The notes beneath the pieces are model-generated. The model was given only the letters and a program-made list of their open reading frames with translations. It had not been told where the DNA came from and searched no databases. From an uncultured Paracoccaceae bacterium (GTDB lineage Bacteria > Pseudomonadota > Alphaproteobacteria > Rhodobacterales > Rhodobacteraceae), in assembly GCA_947503935.1 (NCBI GenBank), contig CANNFR010000002.1, positions 124,001 to 188,000 on the forward strand: a stretch of DNA of 64,000 nucleotides, written 5' to 3'. Shown in pieces: positions 37,229 to 43,959 of this stretch. The first letter of the stretch is position 1. Each line of letters begins with the position of its first letter. The position numbers and the translations under genes were made by a program.

Positions 37229-37315
37229 GGAAGGCAAACGCAGGCGGTCCTGCGTCCTGTTTCGAAAACAGTGAGTTCCGCAAGGAATGGGGTTCGACAC
37301 CTCTGCCTTCCGCCA
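37229..37315 (+). tRNA. tRNA-Ser(CGA), 8/4 acceptor/T architecture
   Basis: 87 nt with encoded CCA, 1 nt after the preceding gene. Acceptor GGAAGGCA (37229-37236) pairs with 37304-37311, all Watson-Crick, the eighth pair being A37236-T37304. Linker AA, D stem CGCA/TGCG with loop GGCGGTCC. Anticodon loop TTCGAAA (anticodon CGA, 37263-37265); the outer anticodon-stem pair is a C-T mismatch. Variable arm GTTCC/GGAAT with a GCAA tetraloop. T stem GGGG/CCTC, loop TTCGACA, the only member with T54. It reads TCG. The hmgA -35 begins 7 nt after the CCA. Confidence 0.9.
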
Positions 37316-37321
37316 TCCACC

Positions 37322-37351
37322 TTGACGTCGTTGCATTTGCAACGATATCCT
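37322..37351 (+). promoter_or_regulatory. hmgA promoter with MarR operator in the spacer
   Basis: TTGACG (37322-37327) and TATCCT (37346-37351) are separated by 18 bp. The spacer contains the 16-bp perfect palindrome CGTTGCA-TT-TGCAACG (37329-37344), which shares the core GTTGCA-NN-TGCAAC with the site upstream of the MarR gene. A dimer bound here would block RNA polymerase, so repression is the expected effect. hmgA starts 23 bp downstream of the -10 with the ribosome site AGGAGG. Confidence 0.8.
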
Positions 37352-37374
37352 CTTGCAGCGACAGGAGGCCTCCG

Positions 37375-38736
37375 ATGAACACCCACACCCTGCCCAAAGG
37401 CATGACCCGCGCCGCATCTGAACCGGGCCCGCATGAGGGGTACATGCCCGGCTTCGGCAATGACTTTGAGACCGAGGCGCTGCCGGATGCGCTGCCGCAG
37501 GGACAGAACTCACCGCAGAAGTGCAATTACGGGCTTTATGGCGAACAGCTGAGCGGCACGGCCTTCACCGCGCCCAGCCATCAGAATGAGCGGACGTGGT
37601 GCTATCGCATCCGGCCCTCGGTCAAGCACAGCCACCGCTATACCAAGATCGACCTGCCCTATTGGAAGACCGCCCCGCATGTCGACCCCGACGTGATCTC
37701 ACTAGGCCAATACCGCTGGGATCCGGTCCCGCATTCCGACCAGCCGCTGACCTGGCTGACCGGCATGCGCACAATGACCACCGCAGGCGACGTGAACACG
37801 CAAGTCGGCATGGCCAGCCACATCTATCTGGTCACCGCCAGCATGGAAGACGCCTATTTCTACTCGGCCGATTCCGAGCTTCTGGTGGTTCCGCAGGAAG
37901 GCCGCCTGCGTTTCTGCACCGAACTTGGCGTGATCGACCTCGCCCCGCAGGAGATCGCTGTTCTGCCGCGCGGGTTGGTGTACCGGGTCGAGGTACTTGA
38001 GGGTCCCGCACGGGGCTTTGTCTGCGAGAATTACGGGCAGAAATTCCAGCTGCCCGGCCGCGGCCCGATCGGCGCCAATTGCATGGCCAACCGGCGTGAT
38101 TTCAAGACACCCGTCGCCGCCTTTGAGGACCGCGAGGTGCCCTCCACTCTCACCATCAAGTGGTGCGGCCAATTCCATGAGACGAAGATCGGCCACAGCC
38201 CCTTGGATGTCGTGGCTTGGCACGGCAATTACGCGCCTTGCAAATACGACCTGAAGACCTACTGCCCCGTCGGCGCGATCCTCTTCGATCATCCCGATCC
38301 GTCGATCTTCACCGTGCTGACCGCGCCAAGTGGCGTCGAGGGCACCGCCAATATCGATTTCGTGCTGTTCCGCGAACGCTGGATGGTGGCCGAGCACACC
38401 TTCCGCCCGCCATGGTACCACAAGAACATCATGTCGGAACTCATGGGCAACATCTACGGCCAGTATGACGCCAAGCCCAAAGGCTTCGTCCCCGGCGGCA
38501 TGAGCTTGCACAACATGATGCTGCCCCACGGCCCTGACCGGAATGCGTTCGAGGGCGCGTCCAACGCCAATCTCGGCCCGGACAAGCTCGACAACACCAT
38601 GTCCTTCATGTTCGAGACGCGGTTCCCGCAGCATCTGACCGCCTTTGCCGCAAATGAAGCGCCCTTGCAGGATGATTACATCGATTGCTGGGCCGATCTT
38701 GAAAAGAAATTCGACGGCACGCCGGGCGTGAAGTGA
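37375..38736 (+). CDS. hmgA: Homogentisate 1,2-dioxygenase
   Basis: 453 residues, full length. Family blocks include [20 protein letters not shown] written in part as [30 protein letters not shown] in part as [10 protein letters not shown], and the iron-site region [16 protein letters not shown] with the His and Glu ligands. It opens the homogentisate ring to maleylacetoacetate with O2. First gene of hmgA-MBL-fahA; the stop overlaps the GTG of the next gene by 4 nt. Expression is probably controlled by the MarR site at 37329. Confidence 0.97.
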   Translation: MNTHTLPKGMTRAASEPGPHEGYMPGFGNDFETEALPDALPQGQNSPQKCNYGLYGEQLSGTAFTAPSHQNERTWCYRIRPSVKHSHRYTKIDLPYWKTAPHVDPDVISLGQYRWDPVPHSDQPLTWLTGMRTMTTAGDVNTQVGMASHIYLVTASMEDAYFYSADSELLVVPQEGRLRFCTELGVIDLAPQEIAVLPRGLVYRVEVLEGPARGFVCENYGQKFQLPGRGPIGANCMANRRDFKTPVAAFEDREVPSTLTIKWCGQFHETKIGHSPLDVVAWHGNYAPCKYDLKTYCPVGAILFDHPDPSIFTVLTAPSGVEGTANIDFVLFRERWMVAEHTFRPPWYHKNIMSELMGNIYGQYDAKPKGFVPGGMSLHNMMLPHGPDRNAFEGASNANLGPDKLDNTMSFMFETRFPQHLTAFAANEAPLQDDYIDCWADLEKKFDGTPGVK

Positions 38737-39590
38737 CCGACCGTCTTGTCCTTCTCGGCACCAAGGGTGGCCCGGCGATCCGGCAAGGGGGTGCGATGCC
38801 GACAGCGTCGTTTCTGGACCTCGGCGGACGAAAGGCTGTTGTCGACTGCGGGATCGGCGTGACCAAGGCCTTGGTCGAGGCGGGCGAGAGCCTGAAGGAC
38901 CTCGATCTGATCTTCATTACCCACCTGCACTCCGATCATCTGCTGGAGCTTGGGCCGCTGATCCACACCGCCTGGACCACAGGGATGCAAGGGCCGGTCA
39001 CGATCTACGGACCGTCGGGCATCGATGAGTATTGGCGGCATTTCCTGGCCTCGATGGCGTTCGACAACGCGATCCGTGTGGACGATGAAGGCCGCACGCC
39101 GCTGACCGAGATCATGGCCGTGAAGACGTTTGGCGAGGGCGAGGTGCTGACCTCTGCCGGCTACAAAGTCTCGGCCCTGCGGGTCGATCACCCGCCGGTC
39201 ACCGATTGCTTCGCGTTGCGGTTTGAGGCCGGCGATAAAACAATCGTCTTTTCGGCCGACACCACCTACTTTCCGCCGCTCGGCGCGTTCGCATCGGGGG
39301 CCGACATCCTGGTGCACGAGGCGATGCTGTTGGAGGGGGTCGAAGCGCTGGTCGAACGGACCGGGCTGGGCGACAAGTTGCGCCAACACCTGCATGCCAG
39401 CCACACCAAGGCGTCCGATGCGGGCCGTATCGCACGTGCGGCGGGCGTGGGGCATCTGGTGTTGCATCACCTCGTGCCAGCCGACGATCCGGCGTTTGGC
39501 CCGTCTGACTGGCTGGCCGAGGTCGCCAGGGAGTGGAACGGCCCCGTCACAATTGGCCATGACAGCTTGCAGATTAACCTTGGAGACTGA
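38733..39590 (+). CDS. MBL-fold metallo-hydrolase of the homogentisate operon
   Basis: 285 residues from GTG 38733. The metal motif THLHSDH (HxHxDH) is intact near residue 63, with further ligands in [14 protein letters not shown] and [11 protein letters not shown], resembling the RNase Z/arylsulfatase-like branch. The catalysed step is unknown; its place between hmgA and fahA, with a 4-nt overlap on one side and a 4-nt gap on the other, suggests hydrolysis of a lactone or thioester side product of the pathway (inference). Confidence 0.85.
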   Translation: MTDRLVLLGTKGGPAIRQGGAMPTASFLDLGGRKAVVDCGIGVTKALVEAGESLKDLDLIFITHLHSDHLLELGPLIHTAWTTGMQGPVTIYGPSGIDEYWRHFLASMAFDNAIRVDDEGRTPLTEIMAVKTFGEGEVLTSAGYKVSALRVDHPPVTDCFALRFEAGDKTIVFSADTTYFPPLGAFASGADILVHEAMLLEGVEALVERTGLGDKLRQHLHASHTKASDAGRIARAAGVGHLVLHHLVPADDPAFGPSDWLAEVAREWNGPVTIGHDSLQINLGD

Positions 39591-39594
39591 CCTT

Positions 39595-40854
39595 ATGCAG
39601 CGCAGTTGGATCGAGAGCGCCAATTCGGCCGAAACGCATTTTCCGCTGCAGAATCTGCCTTATGGCGCCTTCGTTCCGCCCGGAGACGATCTTCCGCGCT
39701 GTTGTATTGCCATCGGTGATTTTCTGTTCGACGCCCATGAAGCGGAATTCGATGGCCTGTTGGATATCGATGGGCTGCCGATCGCCATTCTTGGCAACTG
39801 GAATACGTTGATGGCGCATGGCCCACGGATTTGGGCAGCGTTCCGTGCCAGACTGACCGAGCTTTTCAGCGAAGGCGCGCCCGAGCAAGAGGCCGTCAGG
39901 AAGCACTTACACCCCCTTTCAGATGCGCAACTTGCAATGCCACTGGACGTTCGGGGATATACCGATTTCTACGCAGGCAAGCACCACGCTACCAATGTCG
40001 GCACCATGTTCCGTGGGGCTGAGAACGCGTTGCCGCCGAACTGGCTCTCGATCCCGATCGGATATAACGGCCGCGCTTCGTCAGTCGTTGTCTCGGGCAC
40101 GCCGGTGCGCCGGCCCTGGGGGCAGTTGAAGGCGCCCGACGCCGAATTGCCGGTCTTTGCGCCCTGCAAGCGGCTCGATTTCGAGCTGGAGATGGGGGCG
40201 GTGGTGGGGCAGCCGTCGGAGGGGATGGTGTCGGTCGGGAAGGCCGATGAGATGATCTTCGGCTATGTGCTGTTGAACGATTGGTCGGCCCGCGACATCC
40301 AGGCTTGGGAGTATCAGCCCCTCGGCCCGTTCCAGTCCAAAGCGACCGCCACGACGATCAGCCCCTGGATCGTGCCGAAAGCGGCGCTGGAGCCGTTCCG
40401 CGTGCCGACACCGGACCGCGAGCGTGCGTTGCTGCCCTATCTGGAGGAGCCGGGGCCTATGCTCTACGATATCCAGCTTGAGGCGACATTGGCGCCAGAG
40501 GGTAAGGCACCGACAGTGATCACGCGCACCAATTACCGTGAGATGTACTATTCCGCCGCCCAGCAATTGGCGCATCATACGACAAGCGGTTGCCCGATGG
40601 AGGTGGGGGACCTGCTGGGATCAGGCACGATCTCGGGGCCCGAGCGCGGCAATCGCGGCAGCTTGCTGGAGCTCAGCTGGGGTGGGAAAGAGCCGCTGAC
40701 GCTGGACGCGGGCGAGGCGCGCAGCTTCCTTGAAGACGGCGACACGCTGACCCTGACCGGCTGGGCGCAAGGCGAGGGCTACCGCATCGGCTTCGGACAA
40801 TGCAGCGGAACCGTTCTGGCCGCCCACACTGATCCTACGGACGCAGGCGGATGA
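39595..40854 (+). CDS. fahA: Fumarylacetoacetase
   Basis: 419 residues from ATG 39595 (GGAG upstream); the longer in-frame extension overlaps the MBL gene and is not real. The N-terminal SH3-like domain (FPLQNLPYGAFVP) and the catalytic FAH domain are complete: DFYAGKHHATNVGTMFRG (catalytic His), LDFELEMG, LLNDWSARDIQAWEYQPLGP (Asp metal ligand, Lys/Gln site) and TSGCPMEVGDLLGSGTISGP. It hydrolyses fumarylacetoacetate to fumarate and acetoacetate, the last step of tyrosine degradation. Confidence 0.96.
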   Translation: MQRSWIESANSAETHFPLQNLPYGAFVPPGDDLPRCCIAIGDFLFDAHEAEFDGLLDIDGLPIAILGNWNTLMAHGPRIWAAFRARLTELFSEGAPEQEAVRKHLHPLSDAQLAMPLDVRGYTDFYAGKHHATNVGTMFRGAENALPPNWLSIPIGYNGRASSVVVSGTPVRRPWGQLKAPDAELPVFAPCKRLDFELEMGAVVGQPSEGMVSVGKADEMIFGYVLLNDWSARDIQAWEYQPLGPFQSKATATTISPWIVPKAALEPFRVPTPDRERALLPYLEEPGPMLYDIQLEATLAPEGKAPTVITRTNYREMYYSAAQQLAHHTTSGCPMEVGDLLGSGTISGPERGNRGSLLELSWGGKEPLTLDAGEARSFLEDGDTLTLTGWAQGEGYRIGFGQCSGTVLAAHTDPTDAGG

Positions 40855-40856
40855 GC

Positions 40857-40967
40857 GATTTTTCTGCGAAAAATCAGGCCGACATTTCTCGCCAAGTCAC
40901 GATTTTTCTGCGAAAAATCATGGCGCCAACGGCCGATCCCGCGCCCCTAATTTTTCGCAGAAAAATT
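40857..40967. repeat. Three copies of a 19-bp palindrome
   Basis: GATTTTTCTGCGAAAAATC occurs at 40857-40875 and 40901-40919, and its near-reverse-complement AATTTTTCGCAGAAAAATT at 40949-40967. Each forms a 7-bp stem with a 5-nt loop (CTGCG or CGCAG). The cluster fills the gap between the convergent fahA and DUF2585 genes. The A/T-rich arms give a T tract on either strand, so bidirectional termination is plausible; a protein-binding site is the alternative. Confidence 0.8.
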
Positions 40968-40976
40968 GTGGCCACC

Positions 40977-41537
40977 TTACCCGGCGGCTTGCCAATCGCG
41001 GATGACATCCAGCGGATACAAAAGCATGATGATGTTGAGCGCGAGGCCGTCGCGGATGATCCACATCGTCAGCACCTCGAACCCGATCACAAGCGCCACG
41101 CTGGCCCAGACCGGGATTACCCGCGCCAGCCAGAAGCCGACCACCATGGCCAGGATATCGGCCACAGAATTGATGACACTGTCACCGTAGTAATCGAGCG
41201 AGATCGTCACCGCCCGATAGCGCTCAATGATCGCGTCAGAGTTCTCGACGATCTCCCAGGCGCACTCGATCAGCGTGGCAATCGACAAGCGCCAGCCAAA
41301 GCTCAGCTTGCGGGCGACCAGCCACAATGCGCCATAGAACAAAAGCCCATGCAGCAGATGCGACGGTGTGTACCAATCCGCGATATGCTGCGAATTTTCG
41401 GACGTCATGGTCTGCCCATGCCAGAGTTTGACATACCCGCATTCGCAGATCGGCACGCGACCGATATAAAGCAGCCAGGCCGCCGTCGCGGCGATGATGA
41501 AGGCCGTCAGGCCATAGGCGCGCATATCCCGTGTCAT
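40977..41537 (-). CDS. DUF2585 family integral membrane protein
   Basis: 186 residues with about four to five transmembrane helices (first at residues 10-25). The family block CECGYVKLWHG, then HIADWYTPSHLLHGLLFYGAL and IECAWEIVENSDAIIERYR are conserved-looking, with several Glu/His inside membrane-proximal regions. DUF2585 proteins are found mainly in alphaproteobacteria and have no assigned function. The gene is convergent with fahA and divergent from the VOC gene, with a 47-bp gap. Confidence 0.87.
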   Translation of the reverse strand: MTRDMRAYGLTAFIIAATAAWLLYIGRVPICECGYVKLWHGQTMTSENSQHIADWYTPSHLLHGLLFYGALWLVARKLSFGWRLSIATLIECAWEIVENSDAIIERYRAVTISLDYYGDSVINSVADILAMVVGFWLARVIPVWASVALVIGFEVLTMWIIRDGLALNIIMLLYPLDVIRDWQAAG

Positions 41538-41584
41538 GGCGCCATCAGAATCATGGCTGGCGGCCGACGTCCATGGGGGAATTC

Positions 41585-41953
41585 ATGACCTGCGCATCGT
41601 CATTGCGGCTTGATCACCTACAATTGGCCATCCCGAAGGGATCAGAGGACGACGCACGCGCGTTCTGGATCGGGCTTCTAGGCTTGCCGGAATTGCCGAA
41701 GCCCGAGGGACTTCAGGGGCGCGGCGGGCTATGGCTGCAAGGCCCCGGATATGAGCTGCACCTTGGGGTTGAAGACAGCTTCCGGCCCGCAAAGAAAGCA
41801 CACCCGGCCTTCGCGACGCATGATTTGGATGCGCTGGCGGAGAAACTGAACACGGCAGGGCATCCCGTCCGCTGGGATGATGCCATCGCCGGCCGGCGGC
41901 GGTTTTTCAGTGAAGACCCTGCCGGCAACCGTTTGGAATTCATAGGAGAATAG
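41585..41953 (+). CDS. VOC (glyoxalase/bleomycin-resistance) family protein
   Basis: 122 residues from ATG 41585; ATG 41573 is an alternative. The vicinal-oxygen-chelate fold is seen as LRLDHLQLAIPKGSEDDARAF in part (DHLQLAI), FWIGLLGLPEL, GLWLQGPGYELHLGVE and the C-terminal FFSEDPAGNRLEFIGE with the metal Glu. The reaction is unknown; the class includes isomerases, dioxygenases and binding proteins. It ends 3 bp before the next MBL gene, with which it is likely co-transcribed. Confidence 0.88.
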   Translation: MTCASSLRLDHLQLAIPKGSEDDARAFWIGLLGLPELPKPEGLQGRGGLWLQGPGYELHLGVEDSFRPAKKAHPAFATHDLDALAEKLNTAGHPVRWDDAIAGRRRFFSEDPAGNRLEFIGE

Positions 41954-41956
41954 AAC

Positions 41957-42907
41957 ATGGCGAAAGCCTTTGCGTCAGCCGGCGACATGGCCGAGAAAAA
42001 GACCAGCTTTACCGAGATCGGCGAGGGTCTTTATGCCTTCACCGCCGAGGGTGACCCAAATTCAGGCGTCATTATCGGCGATGACGCCGTGATGGTGGTC
42101 GAGGCGCAGGCGACGCCCCGTCTGGCCCGCAAGGTGATCGAGTGCATCCGGGGGGTCACCGACAAACCCATCACCCATCTGGCGCTGACCCACTACCACG
42201 CCGTCCGCGTGCTTGGCGCTTCGGCTTACGGCGCCAGTCAGATCGTCATGTCCGACACCGCCCGCGCCATGGTGGCCGAGCGCGGTCAGGAGGACTGGGA
42301 CAGCGAGTTTGACCGCTTCCCCCGCCTTTTCCAAGAGCATGAGGAGATTCCGGGTCTCACTTGGCCAACCACGACCTTCAGCGAGGCGATGACGGTCTAT
42401 CTGGGAAAACGGAAGGTCGAGATCATGCATCTCGGCCGTGCGCATACGGCGGGCGACGCGGTAGTCTGGGTGCCGGATGCCGAGGTCATGTTCACAGGCG
42501 ATATCGTCGAGTACCACTCGGCCTGCTATTGCGGCGACGGGCATTTCGCCGACTGGCCGGACACGCTGATGAACATCGCCGCGTACGATCCCGTCGCCAT
42601 CGCGCCCGGACGCGGCGACGCGCTGCAAGGGCGCGAGATGGTGGCCAAGGCCATCGCCTCGACCGCCGATTTTGTGGAAAGCACCTACCGCCCCGCCGCC
42701 CGCGTGGCTGCCAAAGGTGGCACCCTGAAGGAAGCCTGGGACGCGGTGCGCGAGGCATGCGACCACAAGTTCAGCGACTACGCGATCTACGAACACTGTC
42801 TGCCCTTCAACGTCGCCCGCGCCTATGATGAGGCCATGGGCATCGACACGCCGCGCATCTGGACCGCCCAGCGCGACAAGGAAATGTGGGAGGCATTGCA
42901 GGGATGA
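41957..42907 (+). CDS. MBL-fold protein with altered metal motif
   Basis: 316 residues. The metallo-beta-lactamase fold is clear (GVIIGDDAVMVVEAQATP, IMHLGRAHTAGDAVVW, VMFTGDIVEY), but the HxHxDH motif reads HYHAVR (79-84): the Asp and the third His of the second metal site are replaced by Val and Arg. Such HxHxxR variants form their own subgroup and may use one metal. C-terminal helices (residues 230-316) are longer than in simple hydrolases. Substrate unknown. It sits near homogentisate genes and an FAD-monooxygenase/DUF2783 pair, suggesting aromatic catabolism. Confidence 0.85.
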   Translation: MAKAFASAGDMAEKKTSFTEIGEGLYAFTAEGDPNSGVIIGDDAVMVVEAQATPRLARKVIECIRGVTDKPITHLALTHYHAVRVLGASAYGASQIVMSDTARAMVAERGQEDWDSEFDRFPRLFQEHEEIPGLTWPTTTFSEAMTVYLGKRKVEIMHLGRAHTAGDAVVWVPDAEVMFTGDIVEYHSACYCGDGHFADWPDTLMNIAAYDPVAIAPGRGDALQGREMVAKAIASTADFVESTYRPAARVAAKGGTLKEAWDAVREACDHKFSDYAIYEHCLPFNVARAYDEAMGIDTPRIWTAQRDKEMWEALQG

Positions 42908-42935
42908 GATCGATGGCCACACAAACGGTAAAGCG

Positions 42936-43235
42936 ATGATCTTTGTCGCGGCGCTGGTGGCGCTATCGTGCCTGCTTCTCGCGGTCGCCCTTTTGTCGCT
43001 TTGGCTGACGCACTTGGGGACCGTCAACGCCGCATTGCGCCAAGCCAGCAACGCAGAAAGACGCGCGGGCAAGGAGCGTAACTTTGCCCAGACACAACGC
43101 ATTCATGAAGCACTATCTCGATGGTGGACAAGCCACTGCGACCAAGGCTCGCGAGCGGCTGGCCGAACGGCCTTTCCTTCTCGCTCTCGCGGACTTTGCC
43201 CTCCCTCGCGGACTCTCTGTAGTGCAAGGATATGA
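42936..43235 (+). CDS. Possible small membrane protein
   Basis: 99 codons from ATG 42936. Residues 1-27 are a convincing transmembrane helix (MIFVAALVALSCLLLAVALL), followed by a charged segment. The last 40 residues are Arg/Ser-rich and look like non-coding sequence, although the stop overlaps the DinB start by 4 nt. It may be a real small protein, a decayed gene, or chance. Without it the 324-bp gap between the MBL and DinB genes holds nothing recognisable. Confidence 0.35.
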   Translation: MIFVAALVALSCLLLAVALLSLWLTHLGTVNAALRQASNAERRAGKERNFAQTQRIHEALSRWWTSHCDQGSRAAGRTAFPSRSRGLCPPSRTLCSARI

Positions 43236-43759
43236 CTGAGATGAAGTCATCCTTCACCCTTCTCGCCCGCAACAATGCCTGGGCGAACCACCGGCTCCTC
43301 GCAACCTGTGAAGCACTTCCTCCCGGAGAGTGGGACGCCGAGAGGGTGTCTTTCTTCCCGTCGCTCAAGGCGACGCTGGAGCATATCCATGAGGTCGATC
43401 TCTACTATCTTGACGCGCTCGAAGACGGCGGACGGGGGCGGGCTTTGTTTTCTGAGGACCGGAGCTTTCCCGATGCTGCGGCCCTGCGGCTTGCACAGGC
43501 CCCAGTCGACGCGCGGTTGATCGCGTTCTGCGAAACCCTGACCGAAGCTGACCTATCCCGGCAGGTCGCGACCGACCGGGGGGCGCACGGGATAGTGGCT
43601 GAGCGGGTGGATCATCTCCTCCTCCACCTTTTCCAGCACCAGATCCACCACCGGGGGCAGGCCCATGCGATGCTGGCGGGCACCTCGGTCGCGCCGCCGC
43701 AGTTGGATGAGTTCTTTCTGGATTACGACCGCCACCCGTCAGCGGAGGCATACCAATGA
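43232..43759 (+). CDS. DinB family protein
   Basis: 175 residues from ATG 43232 (AAGGA upstream). Four-helix-bundle DinB/YfiT fold with three metal-binding histidines: His in ATLEHIHEVD and two in FQHQIHHRGQAHAML. Members act as metal-dependent thiol transferases or have unknown roles; not related to DNA polymerase IV. The stop overlaps the next small gene by 4 nt, and that gene overlaps the FAD-monooxygenase gene, so all are in one operon. Confidence 0.9.
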   Translation: MTEMKSSFTLLARNNAWANHRLLATCEALPPGEWDAERVSFFPSLKATLEHIHEVDLYYLDALEDGGRGRALFSEDRSFPDAAALRLAQAPVDARLIAFCETLTEADLSRQVATDRGAHGIVAERVDHLLLHLFQHQIHHRGQAHAMLAGTSVAPPQLDEFFLDYDRHPSAEAYQ

Positions 43760-43959
43760 AATACGGGCCCTCACGCGGTGAGCTCTGGTTCCGCCTGATC
43801 GCCTCGGTCTTCGGGCTGGGCTTTGTCGGCGTGGCCATTGCCCTCCGGGGCGTCCCGTCAGGCCCCGCTTTCTTCGAGCTGATCTTGCTCGGCGGCGGGT
43901 TCTTCGTGGCGCTTGGTCTGTTCTCGGCCCGCGGCCTGTTGAAAACCAATCGTGAGTGA
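43756..43959 (+). CDS. Small two-helix membrane protein
   Basis: 67 residues, two hydrophobic segments (about 10-30 and 37-58) and a basic C-terminus (LLKTNRE). No known domain recognised. 4-nt overlaps with the genes on both sides (ATGA at 43756, GTGA at 43956) make it a credible operon member. Confidence 0.7.
   Translation: MKYGPSRGELWFRLIASVFGLGFVGVAIALRGVPSGPAFFELILLGGGFFVALGLFSARGLLKTNRE

Noticed and set aside
36962-37315. Canonical 7/5 cloverleaf for the four tRNA-Ser genes
   Set aside because: In 7/5 the outer T-stem pair would be T-C, T-A, T-G and T-T, whereas the 8/4 fold gives perfect Watson-Crick pairs at that level in all four.
39223-39594. N-terminal extension of the fahA frame
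   Set aside because: It runs through the MBL gene in another frame; FahA homology starts at 39595.
43081-43231. Regulatory RNA in the sequence before the DinB gene
   Set aside because: Some short self-complementary stretches exist, but there is no stable long stem, promoter or terminator.
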